Positions 32,711-44,662 of a stretch of 64,000 bases of DNA are shown here, in pieces. A model generated the notes under the pieces. That model had not been told where the DNA came from. It ran no database searches and saw nothing but the letters and a program-made list of their open reading frames with translations. This DNA is from Atriophallophorus winterbourni (lineage: Eukaryota > Platyhelminthes > Trematoda > Plagiorchiida > Microphallidae). The DNA is taken from contig JACCGJ010000240.1 in the NCBI GenBank assembly GCA_013407085.1, positions 1 to 64,000 on the forward strand, written 5' to 3'. The stretch's first letter is position 1. The number at the start of each line of letters is the position of its first letter. A program made the position numbers and the translations under genes.

Positions 32711-32902
32711 ATTCAGTTCAGTTGAGTTCAGTTTGCACAGGACTGTATGCGTCTAACGAGCCAATCGAGCGTCCAGATTTCTTTCGGTGGTATGACACAG
32801 AAGAGCGTCCACTACTTCAAACAATATCTTCACTAATATCTTCTGGTATGAGAGTAATCTGGAATGCAACAGAAAAACTCCCCTCACCAATAGGTGAGGA
32901 GA
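32711..32902 (-). repeat. Solitary LINE 3'-tail copy, subtype with perfect hairpin
   Basis: On the minus strand it ends in (TGAAC)n and contains the diagnostic 'ggacgctcgattggctcg'. The opposite end holds an inverted repeat CCTCACC/GGTGAGG with a 4-nt loop (32882-32899). It closely matches 38325-38517 across the central part (tatcttctggtatga). Confidence 0.7.
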
Positions 32903-32939
32903 AACATTAGGGCGTTCCAAAGACAACATGAGGATCATA

Positions 32940-33093
32940 CCAACTATTCCCTTACGGATAAAAATTAGGAAATAATGAAGGCCACACAGAGTCGAGTCTA
33001 TTCTTGAAACCCCCTACCGAAGTAGAACAAACAACTTCTTTAGGAAGTCGATTCCAGTAATTTACTACCCTCTCACTAAAGAAAATGTTTACT
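32940..33093 (-). mobile_element. LINE C-terminal relic (second CR1-like family)
   Basis: The minus strand encodes FSERVVNYWNRLPKEVVC and then SVGGFKNRLDSVWPSLFPNF, the conserved end of a LINE polymerase. The same motif occurs at 45650-45960 with NYWNRVSDEVVCSTS, showing a second family distinct from the one at 33470. Confidence 0.65.
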
Positions 33094-33096
33094 TTC

Positions 33097-36000
33097 AGTT
33101 CAGTTCAGTTTACTCAGTTCAGTTCAGTTCAGTTTAGTTGCACAGGACAGTGAGTAGCGAACGAGCCAATCGAGCGTCCAGAATTTCTTTCGGTGGAAAG
33201 CTGCTGAGAAGCAACCACCACTGCCAAAGCGTTTATTTTTATTGTGATTTGGATATTCGCGACGATCGCGATGCCAAGCGATTATCCGGGTTATATTTAG
33301 GAAGCACCACGTTATGAATGATGCTGGAAAGATAAGAATACATTTCTCTTCACCAGTACGGTGAGAGGTCAGCTAAAGAAGAGTTGTGTATTAAACAAAC
33401 AGAACTTTAGCATTTACTTACTTACCAAACAACGCTAAAAATGGTGAACAACCTAATCTTGCATAAAAATTAGTGGGAGAATTCCGGAAAAAGCTTACCC
33501 CAGATGCGGTCCAAACCCTGCTTGAAACTTGCGACAGAACTGCATGATATAAGTTCTTCTGGAAGCCGGTTCCAGAAATTTTCCACCCTGAGGCTGAAAA
33601 AGGTTTTCCTGGAGTCTAGTCTACGTCGCTCCTTAGCAAGTTTAAGTGAATGACCCCGGGTGCCCAGCTCAGAACTTAAGACAAAGAAGTCGGTCATGAT
33701 AACGCCACTTAACCCCTTCAACATCTTGAAAGTTTCAATTAAGTCACCTCTCAAACGACGGCGCGTAAGTGAAAAAAGATCTAGGGACTTCAGGCGTGCA
33801 GCGTAAGGTTTCCATCGCTGACCCTCAATCATGCGAGTTGCGAGACGCTGTACGCTTTCGTGTTGAACGATATCCTTCTTGTAGTAAGGAAACCACGCCT
33901 GGACACAATATTCTAAATGCGGCCGAACTAATGCTTTGTAAATGGGCAGGAATGCATCGGGTCTTCTGCTGGATAACACGGATCTTAGCCGAAAGAGAAC
34001 TTTGCGAGCACGTTGAGCTGCAGCGGCGCATTGGTACTCCCATTTGAAGTCAGTCCTAACTAGTACTCCTAAATCCTTAACACGCTGTGTGGCGCTAACA
34101 GTGAGAGAATTGCCCGACACCTGAACTGAAATCTTATCAACCAGTGCTGACAAGAGTTGGCTCTTATTGAGGTTCAGTGGGAGTTCCCACTGGTGTGACC
34201 AGTTTATGACCCGTTCAAGGTCGTGCATCAAGGTATCTTCGTCCGTTTATCCGATGAATTTCACATCATCCGCAAAAATGAAGCATGGGCACTTCAATGC
34301 AGAGGACAAGTCATCGATGAAAATCAGGAATAGAAGAGGACCAAGTACCGAACCTTGGGGTACACCACTGATCACGTCGGTTCCATTCGACAGCGTAGTT
34401 CCTACCCTGACTCGGAATGTCCTACCTGTTAGGAAGGCCTTTATCCAAGCAAGTAGACTACCCCGAATTCCTTTTGCTGCTAGCTTAATCTCTAGAAGGC
34501 GGTGGTTGACGGAATCAAAAGCCTTGCTGAAGTCGAGGTTCAGGGCTTCGACAGGCTTTCCTTCATCCATCCTTTTAGTGGCAGTATTGAGAAAACTAAG
34601 AAGGTTTGTCAGGCAGGATCTACCCTTGAGAAATCCATGCTGAGTTACACTCAGTAGGAAATGCCGACAAAGATGTTGACAGATTTTGTCACGCAGCAGT
34701 TTTTCCATTACTTTCGAGACGATGCTAGTCAGGCTGACAGGTCTATAGTTACCAACCGTTGAGCTGCAACCACCCTTGTGTATTGGCACTATTATAGCTT
34801 CTTTCCACTCACTAGGAACCACTCTCATGTTCAAGCATGAATTGAAGAGCTTGCATAAGGGTTCTGTAAGCACTGGGGCAAGATTCTTTAGCATAATCGA
34901 GTGGATACCGTCTGGTCCCTCAGCTTCGTTGACGCGAACATGGATAAATGCTTCATACACCTCGGATTCCATAAAGGACAACTTATCTAGTGCAGGAGCA
35001 ACAGGTAGTAGATTAAACGAGCTTGATGGAGCAAATAAAGAATTATCACGTATCTGAACGCCACTGAAGAATCTAGAGAAGGCAGTCGCCTTAGACAGGT
35101 CGGTATCGGCTAATTTTCCGTCCTCCAGATTTAAATCTCGAATGTTTTTCCTGGTTCTTCCTCTCGATTGAGCGTAGCTATAAAATCTTTTGGAATTAGA
35201 TTTAGCATCCCTAGCTAAGGATAACTCAAACTCCTGTTTGAGCAAACGCTGTATTTTAACACAAGCGTTCCGAGCGGTTTTGTATCGGACCCAAGAACCA
35301 GATGTGAGAGATAGCTTATATTGCCGCCATGAACGGTCTCGTTTACGGGTAGACCGACGAACTTGAGGAGTCCACCAGGGCGGCCTATGATGCTTTTTCA
35401 CTACTTGCAGCGGAGCATGCTTGTCTTGTAACTCCTTAAAATACTCCCAAATTCTATCCCAGTTTTCACTTACATTAAAATCGTTAGAGAACTAAAAGGA
35501 AGATTTTGAAGTCTGTAGAAGAAAGTCCCGGTGTACAAGCCTGAAATTTCGTCTAGGGCGAGAAGTAGGTTTGTGAAACCGCAGTACCGCTTCGAAGCTT
35601 ATCATTACGTGATCGCTTTTGCCGAGCGGTGGTAGGTATTTTAAAAATCTAACGGCTTCGAGCTGGGACGACAATACTAGGTCGAGAGTGGATGGAGTAC
35701 ATGCATTACGAAACCTCGTAAGATCACTCGCATGCTGATGCAGCGCATGATCATGGAGCCCTTCGATAAACATTTCGGATTGCTTGGTGACTAAACCTAC
35801 AGGGACGGCCCAATTTATGTCTGGGAGGTTGAAATCACCTAAGATGAGTACGCTGGGACCTGATTAAAAACCTGTCGAGCGTTTCAATCAGCTGTGTAAT
35901 CTCCTGCTGGGCTGCCCTGGGTGTGACGTAGACACAAGCAATTGCAAGGGCTGACTTGTAGCAAGTCAGGATACTCGTAAGAAGTTGGACGTTTTCACTG

Positions 36001-37290
36001 GTTAGGGATATACCCGTTCCTGTATTGTGCAAGCCATACTCTAGGAGGAGTGCAACGCAACCGCCTCTCCTGTCGCCAGGTCTATCGCATCTAATGACGA
36101 GATACTGCTCGCTGATGTTTATTGGCACATCGTCAAGCGCGGACAGCCAGGTCTCAGAAAGCGCTATACCCCGGGGGTGCAACTCAGCCACACGAACAGA
36201 GAGGCCAGCCCACTTTTTCCTTATGCTGCACACATTAGCGTACAGCACTGAGGCGCTGGTTCTGCGTGCTTCTAAAACTAATTTTGCATGGCCCTCGGTC
36301 GAATCACCCGAGGGAGGTGCACGATTTTTGGCGTGCTACTTAAAGCAGGAGTATCTCGTTCAACAACCTCTTGCATGGATGTTACGACCGTTTACTGAGG
36401 ATTGAGGCCGCCTCTATCGAAGAGCAACAACTAGAGAAATTTGTTTGGCTCCCATCTTCATTTTCGATGAGCGCGTCAACGTCGTATAATCCGGACAGCC
36501 AGACTCGTAGCGATGAGCTTTTCGGTAAGATCGTAACGGATTCACTAGCGCTACGGTTTGCATCAGGCTTACGGATAGCAGATGTCCTTAAAGCGAGGTT
36601 TCTCCTATTTGGAGCAAAAGGGTTTTGTCTAATATGAGATGGAGTGTTGTCTGGCTTTACCTGAAGCTTGTCTAGAGTTGTTGTGGCGATGTATTCAGCC
36701 CTAGACAATAACGCATCCTGATCCGTCTGGTATTTGAATTTCACCAGTATTGGCCTAGGGCGGTTATCCATCTTTCATCTCCCTACACGGTGGACTCGCA
36801 TCGTGGGAGTAGAAGGCTTCAGACCTACCATCCGGATAAGATCGCTGATACATATGCGATCAAAATCTCTTCGACTTTTTGATTCCCTAAAAACTAGAAC
36901 ATTTCGGGTTCTAGTTTTTGAAGAATAATAAGAATTGCGGTTCAGTGACTCAAATGGCTTACGCAAACAGTTTAATTCCTGGATAATTTTATCCAGCTCG
37001 GGTGGGCCAACAACATTTCCATGTTTCGTTCGTTGAGTAGGGGCTTTACTGTGGTTGATAATTTTTTTTCGAAGTTTTGGCTACGTTTACCACCTTCGGA
37101 GAGGAAGCTTGCTTTGAAGGACTAGGTAACTGGATAGCTACGTCTACGTTCTCAGGGGATGCAATTTTTCCGCCTTTTTGTTTGCACGCTTTCTTCAATT
37201 TCTGGCTCTATTTACCACCTTAGGAGAGGTAGCTTGCTTGAAAGAACGTTGCAGCCGGCTAGATTTGCGCGCTATCCCGTTGCCTGCTGT
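33097..37290 (-). mobile_element. CR1-like LINE, minus-strand copy (ORF1 remnants, ORF2, 3' tail)
   Basis: Reading on the minus strand: ORF1 remnants up to about 37290 (GLKPSTPTMRVHRVGR at 36775-36966; MDNRPRPILVKFKYQTDQDA at 36771-36712); endonuclease (LYANVCSIRKKW, 36248; GKSDHVMISFE near 35600); linker RRPPWWTPQVRRSTRKRDR (35401); reverse transcriptase with QHGFLKGRSCLTNLL, LDFSKAFDSVNHRLL, SGVPQGSVLGPL and FADDVKFIG; and C-terminal domain 34231-33470 (EYCVQAWFPYYKKDI). ORF2 is broken by one frameshift near 35.8 kb and two in-frame stops (35492-35494 and 34247-34249). A 3' tail (33375-33097) ends in (TGAAC)n. With so few lesions it is a relatively recent copy. It is closely related to the copy at 54.8-59.3 kb. 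Confidence 0.88.
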
Positions 37291-37925
37291 AGTCTCCGAT
37301 ACTGGCCCTTGCTCCCTCCGCATACGACTGATTCTTCTATATGAACCGAAAGCCCAACTGGCGAACAGTTTTTGGTTTCCCTATTTCCGACAATTCTTCG
37401 ACTTTCTGGATCTTACAACCGGCCCAAACTTCATGCAATTTAAACCACAATCTCTCCTCATCCCCTCCATTTTCTATTTTTTTTTTCAATTCAACTTCGG
37501 TTTTTTATATACTGTTCTTCAATCACATCCACGAACATTCCGAAGCAGTCTATTTATATATTCATAAAAGAACTTTCTTTATTTCATAAATTTATTTTTA
37601 CTGTGACAATTAAATCTTCATGCACACCATTTCTTTAATAAATTTTTTCTTTTATTTTCTTTCTTTTCAATCTCTGCTCCAGAATCTATCGGATCTCTCC
37701 ATTTGCTTAATTTGATGAAATCTAGATGAATCTTTATTACTGTGTGACATTGCGCGAAAAAATTAACTTTCTTACCATTGTAAATTTACCATCCTTTATT
37801 AAACGGAAAAATATTCAAAAATTCCGCTTGATAAGGTCATTTTTACAATTTATTTATTTTGTACACATTGATAACCTGATCATGTTTTGCATGCCTTGGT
37901 TTACCAAGAATATAGTAATATTATT
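37285..37925 (-). repeat. 5' region of a CR1-like LINE, copy 1
   Basis: Nearly repeated at 41290-41925 (shared stretches such as gtgtgacattgcgcgaaaaa and tgcatgccttggtttaccaa). It lies directly upstream of ORF1 of the minus-strand LINE, so it is probably that element's 5' UTR and the start of ORF1. Confidence 0.6.
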
Positions 37926-38150
37926 ATAACTGCCGTTGAGGCAGGTATTTTTTGAACTCATATCTATCGGTAAAAGTTATGAGTGATGATAGTTCACTAG
38001 AAAATACAAGCTGATTTTATTACTGGCGTAATTAATCAGAAAAATATCAATAATATAATAAAATAGTTATTAAAATTTACTGCAAATTAAAGGAATGGCA
38101 AACATTCGTAATGATATTTATCGGAGCGTGGGAAATACAACCAAGTCGAT

Positions 38151-38327
38151 CAGTTCAGTTTGCACAGGACAGTATTTGGCTAACGAGCCAATCGAGCGTC
38201 CAGAATTTCTTCCGGTGAAAAGCTGCAGAGAAGCATCCACAACTGCCAAAACGTTTTTTTCTTTTTGTCTATTTGAAATCTTCGATGAACACGATGCCAA
38301 GAGATTATCCGGATTGTATTTAAGGAG
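38151..38327 (-). repeat. Solitary LINE 3'-tail copy
   Basis: Ends (on the minus strand) in TGAACTG with the ggacgctcgattggctcg motif. It matches the tail of the full LINE copies, truncated at ccggataatctcttgg. It abuts the next tail copy at 38325. Confidence 0.7.
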
Positions 38328-38517
38328 TTCAGTTCAGTTCAGTTCAGTTTGCACAGGACTGTATGTGGCTAACGAGCGAATTGAGCGTCCAGATTTCTTC
38401 CGATGGTATGCCACAGAAGAGCGTCCACCACTTCAAACAATATCTGCACAAATATCTTCTGGTATGAATGTAATCTGGAATGCAACAGAAAGACTCCCTT
38501 CACCAATGGGTGAAGGG
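38325..38517 (-). repeat. Solitary LINE 3'-tail copy with hairpin
   Basis: Begins (minus-strand 3' end) with four agttc units. The other end is a perfect inverted repeat CCCTTCACC/GGTGAAGGG (38496-38517), immediately followed by a U6 snRNA fragment. Confidence 0.72.
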
Positions 38518-38526
38518 TACATATAT

Positions 38527-38558
<32 letters not shown>

Positions 38559-38560
38559 GG
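38517..38560 (+). pseudogene. U6 snRNA fragment
   Basis: The stretch includes 'aaaattggaacgatacagag' and 'agaagattagcatgg', which match the most conserved internal part of eukaryotic U6 snRNA (the ACAGAG splice-site-pairing region is intact). The 5' hairpin and everything after the GCATGG are missing. It is sandwiched between LINE 3'-tail sequences, so it is a retroposed pseudogene, not a working U6 gene. Confidence 0.85.
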
Positions 38561-38561
38561 G

Positions 38562-38885
38562 AGCACCGCGTTATGACCGATGTTAGAAAATGGAAAAGCA
38601 GTTTCTGTTCACCAGCTCTTCTCTTCTTCAGTTCAGTTTATTTATCACAGGACTGTAAATGGCTATTAAGCCAATCGAGCGTCTAGAATTTCGGACGGTT
38701 AAAAGCTTCTAATGAGCGCTCACCACTTACAAATTTGGTTCTTTGTTCTTAGATATTCTCGTAGTATGATATGATACGTCAGGTGTTTCCAAGGCCGTCC
38801 TTCGGTCTCAGGTATTTGTAGTCGCGACTAAGACTAACGGAAAAGGTATCTCTTCACTAAGCCGGTGAGAGGTTAGCTGAGGAAT
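38562..38885 (-). repeat. LINE 3'-tail copies, rearranged
   Basis: The part 38562-38626 matches the inner tail (minus strand, ending ataacgcggtgctc). At 38628 a second copy starts with agttc units and the cgctcgattggctt motif. Within it, 38775-38845 resembles the RTE 5' region (cgtcaggtgtttccaaggcc). Confidence 0.55.
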
Positions 38886-39189
38886 TATTTGGGCGTACAT
38901 GACATTTAAAATGAGACATTATATAATTGGATTTTTGTGCATTTTTATTCGTGATAACAACCGTTTAAATTTAAAATGAACAACATTTATATTTGAATTC
39001 TATCGAAAAGTGACCCGCTTTTATGGAAAGTAGTCAAGAAAAATCTCATGCAACGAGGTATGCAATTAGCAGTTCTTTTCTCTTTCTTCCTTATCGAAAG
39101 CAGATGTTATAAAATCACGTTTAAGCTTCGTCACAACAAAAATAACGATATACTTCTGCTGAGCGGAGTAGGAGAGGAAACGGTGATAC

Positions 39190-39900
39190 TCAATGAAGTG
39201 CCTGAAACCCCAATGCTTGGTCCGTAACTTTTATTATTTTTTGTAAATGACTTGGCAGGGTGCTTAAGTTCTTCTTCGTATTGATAGAAGACAGATGGTC
39301 AAGCTTTCACGAGATCACGTTGCTTCCTGTTTGCTAGTGATGTTAATATCCTAAGATCCGACAGTAGAGATACGCTTATCTCGGATTTAGTAAAAGTTAT
39401 ATAATGACAAAGACATCTGACTTACCGCTGAACCTAAATGAGAGCTGCGTTTTGACAACCGATTCAACGACTACAAAATTCGAAGTCGACGAAGGAGCCA
39501 TCAGAATATCTGCGGCTCATAAAGTGAAAGATCCCAATATTACAATTACATGAGATTTTAACTGGTCTACTCAATGTGCCGAAGCAGCAAACAAGGCTGG
39601 CACAGAGATGTTCAAGATGCGCTTAGCGTTGTCATATCGAAAACCTTTTATCTTTTTCCCCTATATGAGATAGTCGTGCGACATCACTTATATTACCGTG
39701 TTTAATCCTTACTTGAAAAAACATATGGAGTTTCTCGAAAGTGTACAAGAGCCTTGCGATTAGAATGGTTGAGGGTCTGTCAAGTATAATCAATGAGGAA
39801 AGAATCAAGGACCTTGAGCTGTTCTCACTAAAGTGACGGCTACTGCGAGACGACCTAATAATATGTTTAATATTCTGTATGGGTATGTTTTACCTGGAAC
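39190..39900 (+). mobile_element. LINE reverse-transcriptase relic
   Basis: With shifts allowed, the plus strand reads LGP, FFVNDLAGCLSSSSY (about 39225-39285), LFASDVN (the decayed FADD box) and YGVSRKCTRALRLEWL (about 39725-39770), the order of a CR1-like polymerase. Stops are frequent. Confidence 0.55.
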
Positions 39901-40689
39901 TCCTTACCATGTAATGTTGCACATTCACCCAACTTTGATATATTCAAATCGAACTTGGACAATTCCATGTCGACTAATCCAAACATTGAACCTATATATT
40001 TAACACCCTTACAGCTTTAAACTTTGTACACATTGAATTAAACTATGCATCTTGACCCCATGGATTTATATGTGCCATCGAACCCGTTGAAAACAGTTTC
40101 TGCCGTATGGAATTTTACCTTATTTCTGAACTGTTCAGTAAGCAAAAACTCCCGTTTTTACTACCTATGTTATTCGTAATTCCCATATTGCTCTGTGGTT
40201 TTGGTAAGCTTTATGATTTTGGACTATCAAATTGAATTGAATTCGAATTAAATTGAACAACAGCCTGCTGACGGTTCTCACGGGATGTAATTTGTAATTT
40301 ACTGAAGCTTGCCCCTAAACAGCTACCAGGGTATTTCAATGAAACTACTTAAGACTAGACCGAGCAATTTTCCAGCAATCGTTTGTTCAGCACGTGAATA
40401 AACTCTCAGGTGGTATAATAAACCACCATAACTTGTTAAGCTTCAAGATGAAATTAAAAGCTAACTGGCTTAAACAATTTCTAAATATTGTAATTAATCT
40501 TTGAGCTCTCACTGTGGTGGTGAATGAAAACCCTTACCTTACATTTTAGATGTCTGCAGACAAAAGCGTGTCAACCGTTTGAACTTTATGCTCAATATCG
40601 AAGTGCTCAACCTTATAACGTTGAAAGCAATCTAGGCGAGTGATCGAATTTTAGCCACTTATCGCAATATACAAATTCAACTTCATCTT
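39901..40689. other. No recognisable feature
   Basis: AT-rich; a ctctcactgtggtggtgaatg stretch near 40505 resembles the hairpin of the LINE tails. Confidence 0.35.
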
Positions 40690-40905
40690 AAACTAAAACA
40701 CTCAGGACATTAGACGTAACTTCTTCTTAGTTAGATATGCACAACTTTTGAATTCACTTCCTCTTCATTTCCGTATGTGCACATCTACAGAAAAATTTAA
40801 AACGCTTGTAGAAAACCTTACCGTTCACTCACTATCCCAAATCCTTAAGATAAACTCTTCTCTAGATATTCTATACTCTCATGGGATCCCAGGTTTTTAA
40901 TTCCA
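40690..40905 (+). mobile_element. LINE polymerase C-terminal relic
   Basis: The plus strand encodes FLVRYAQLLNSLPLHFRMC followed by TSTEKFKTLVENL, the usual 'W/LNSLP ... S...FK..L' end of LINE polymerases. Nothing upstream is clearly in frame. Confidence 0.45.
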
Positions 40906-41233
40906 CATCTTTCTTCACATATTAGTATATCATGAGGTCTAATAGTATTCTCCGGATTACTGGCCATTCAAGTGTCAGGTTGCCGGACCTGAGATATGTT
41001 GTTACAAACCTTCATCGTAACCGTGCGTTTTATGATCATTTTTACCATATGACCATATCCTCAACCGCTATCTGCTTACATTAAACCCATTTATGCATAA
41101 AAACTTGCTTCACCATAACGTAGTTATTATAAAAACAAAAAAACGAAAAAAACGCTGAAAATGCCAAAAATATTGTTATTTATGATCTTTTTTATCGTTT
41201 ATAATAAATGTAATATTTTACAATGATAACCTC

Positions 41234-41943
41234 TCACCATGATGGTGAAGAGAATATTCTCAATGTGTTCCAGTGTCTCCGACTCCGAAACCAACTCCGA
41301 TACTGGTCCTTGCATCTTTCGCGTAAGACTGATTCTTCTACATGAACCGAAATCCATACTGGCGAACAGTTTTGGTTTCCCTCATTCGAGAATTCTTCGA
41401 CTTTTGTGGATCGTACAACCGGCCCAAACCTCATACAATTTAAACCACAATCTCTCCTTATTCCCTCCATTTTCTAATTTTTTCAATTTAACTTCGGATT
41501 TTTATGTGCTTTTCTTCAATCACACCCACCAACATTCCGAAGAAGTCAATTTATATATATATATATATATATAAAGGAACTTTCTTTATTTCGAAAATTT
41601 ATTTTTACTGTGACAATTATATCTTCATACGCACCATTTCCTTCATAACTTTTTCTGTTATTTTCTTTTTTCTTCAATTTCTGCTCCAGAATTATTCGCA
41701 TTCTCTTCATTTGATTATTTCGATGCAATCTAGATGAAACTTCATTACTGTGTGACATTGCGCGAAAAAAATTAACTTTCTTACCCTTGTAAATTTACCA
41801 TCCTTTATTAAACGGAGAAATGTTCAAAAATTCCGCTTGATAAGGTCATTTCACAATTTATTTATTTTGTACACATTGATAACTTATGATGTTTTGCATG
41901 CCTTGGTTTACCAAGAATATATTATTATTATTATTATTATTAA
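41234..41943 (-). mobile_element. 5' region and ORF1 start of a CR1-like LINE, copy 2
   Basis: A partial duplicate of 37285-37925 on the same strand. Minus frame 41470-41234 begins RRDCGLNCMRFGPVVRS, as in the other copy. A (TA)n run (about 41555-41574) interrupts the homology, and a (TTA)n run (about 41922-41943) lies at its 5' end. At its 3' end (41233-41255) is the LINE tail hairpin, so the middle of the element is missing. Confidence 0.6.
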
Positions 41944-42600
41944 GTCCCAACGTCTCTACAAATTATGATCCAACGTGCTATTTATTAGATGTTCTGATGG
42001 TAGGGACATGAGCCTATTTGTTAGCGAATTCTAATTATTCACCATACGCGTGCGACAGCGTGATCGTATTATTCACCTCAAGATTTCTAGCCTTCTGCAA
42101 ATCAAGGCCATGTCCTCCGTCTTCGATTCATTTACTAATCTGAAGATCAATTGGACATCGCCACCTTATGGACCAACATGGATGCAGCAGGTGAAGAAAT
42201 GATTGAACCTTTTACTTCCAACTTTTATGGGGTAAAGCTTAGATAAGGTCGGTCTATCCTCTTACCATACACGATCTTAGTACCTTTCCTTTGTACCGTT
42301 TCCGATGAATCTCATTCGCCTTCAGAATAAAAAACGCTACTGGTAGGCCATATTTTAAAAGTGAGCGAAGGTTCACCAATAAGAAAGTCTAAAATATATG
42401 CAGGGAATGGACTGTAAATGAATCCTAAATGTATCATAGCATACTGGTAGAGCTGCCTATATTCACACAAGTGTTCACCATCGACTTTAAAAAAATATTG
42501 ACTAGAATCCCTAAATATCTTTCGAATGTCAGTGATCTAATAGGCTAAAATCCTTTATAATATTCTCCAGCAGTGTCACCGGAGCCTAGACTTATGACGA
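41944..42600. other. No recognisable feature
   Basis: No supported frame or shared repeat. Confidence 0.35.
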
Positions 42601-42615
42601 CTAAATTGTCCTCAC

Positions 42616-44660
42616 TCATATGCAGTGAGCACTTTTTTGTCTATCAGACAAAGTCATCAACTGCTCGTTGCAGTAGCTCGTGGCCATAGCAGGAACTATC
42701 GGGAAACCACGTTTAGGGTTATCCGCCAATAAAAGACGATCGATAGGAAACGCGTCTAGAATGTTGATCAGAAAGATTGTGAATAACAACGCGACAAGAA
42801 CAGATCGCTGTGGGATTCCTGAGCTCGCTATCACTTCTGAATGCAAAACGCCATTTACCTCCAAACGGTCTGACTGCCCGGAAACAAATGCCTCGTCACA
42901 TGATAGAAGACACCCTTTGATACGTAGAACCACAAATTTGACAGGAATACAGCGGTGTGGCACAGATCGATCGCCTTACTAACGTCGTTAAAAACGGTAA
43001 CATATGCTAGACAAGATTCAGTCAAATCACATCAGGTTTCTCGCGCTAGCAGCAAGATAATTTTGCATCAGTAAACCCATGTTGTTGTGGAAACCAACGC
43101 CAACCTACTAAAAGAAACCTCTCTAGTTTGCCCTTGATCCATTTCTCCAAACTTTTTCAGATCACTGAAGACAGTGTGACCGACCTGTAATTTGCGGGAC
43201 AAAGAGGGTCACCACCCTTAAACATGGGTTTTATAACACCATGTTTCAATTTCTGTGGTAAGACATCTGAGATTCAAGATTTCTAAAGTAACTTGCCAGC
43301 GCATTACAGAAGACATGGGAGTGAGATCGAAAGACAAACGAATGAATACCGTCTGGCCCTGGCGCAAAATTGTGTATAACTGTTTTACCAGGAGTCTAAC
43401 CGTCTCCTAATTTACATAAAGTTCAGACAGGAGCCCACTATTGTATGCAACAATTGGAGGATCGCTGTCTTTAAGACGGTACACGGAGACATATTGCTTA
43501 ACTAAAGCTTCAGCATTGAAACCATCATCATCAACGCATACCTTACAAATGTTCACTAGACTAGGAATCTATGGCAATGAATTTGTACAGCGATGAAAGA
43601 ATGTTAACAAACGTTTTGGTGCAAAAGTAGAGAGATCAAACAAGAGTGCTGGTACACCATACTTTTGCTGCGTTTTAATGTCGGCAGAGGTTCCTAGCTA
43701 GTTGATATTTTTAGAGTCTGTGGCGTTTCCCAGCTCACGAATAGCAAGCACAACATTTGACGATAGTGAAAAAGATTTCCAAGCAGCTTTTTGAACCAAC
43801 GGGAAACTTTGCCTTACGTACACGCGTTAAACACTGAACATCCACCACAATAACCGTCCACATATATTTCTGGATCTCCATCCAACAAACGTCAACATTA
43901 TCTAATTGATCTAATGACAAATTAAGGGATATTGCATCATCATGTAACTTATCCGAATCCACGTTTCGAAAATTACTCCTGGGAATTAGGTTTGGTGCGT
44001 AGTCACTATTACGCTTCTATTGAATATTCATGGTGGCATGATCGCTAAAATCTATTTGAGCTTCACTCTGAAGCTGAGCAACATTGTTCACCATTAGGGT
44101 ATATACTAACTCCAAAATGGAGTCACGCCTAGTAGGTCCAAATCTGGTATTATGGGAAGCATCTTTCACGAGGCCCGCGTGAAATACCACGTCCAATTAG
44201 TCCTGTTCAAATGAATAAGAGCCGTTCGTTTTCGAAGCTAAATCAATGCTATGACCATTAAACTCCCCTACAAGCAAAAAGTTCGAAGATCCACCTTACC
44301 GACAGATCTATGATATTAGTGTAGCTGCCATAGTATTGGTCGAAATATATATGACATATTGTGAAAAAGAAAAATCATTCCTTATATGGCACCATTACAT
44401 CTCACCCAGACCGGCATCCTGCCGGAAACGAAATAACACGATGGCTGAAATATTTTTTGAATGAATAAAACAACCCTACTACCGATTCTAGCGGCTGCAT
44501 TATCAGAGCGAATAATTCTATATACAGGTCCGGCTAGCTCGGGATCATTCGGGTCTTGTGAGTGCCAGGTTTCTGTTACTGCAATGATCACTGGGGGTCT
44601 CCCCTGCATCTCTCCTGTACATTGCCGAATCCGTTGTTTGTTCTGGTGCATTGTTATTTA
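42616..44660 (-). mobile_element. CR1-like LINE relic (old family)
   Basis: The 44651-44382 frame carries IIAVTETWHSQDPNDPEL and YRIIRSDNAAARIGSRVVLF, the start of an AP-type endonuclease. At the other end, 42963-42616 carries GIPQRSVLVALLFTIFLINI and LLLADN, the degenerate VPQGSVLGPLLF and FADD blocks. Intervening sequence translates only in pieces. It is an old, full-span but broken copy. Confidence 0.65.
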
Positions 44661-44662
44661 TG

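Noticed and set aside
37178..37567. 129-codon plus-strand frame
   Set aside because: It is antisense to the 5' region and ORF1 of the CR1-like LINE and is duplicated with it at 41.3 kb.
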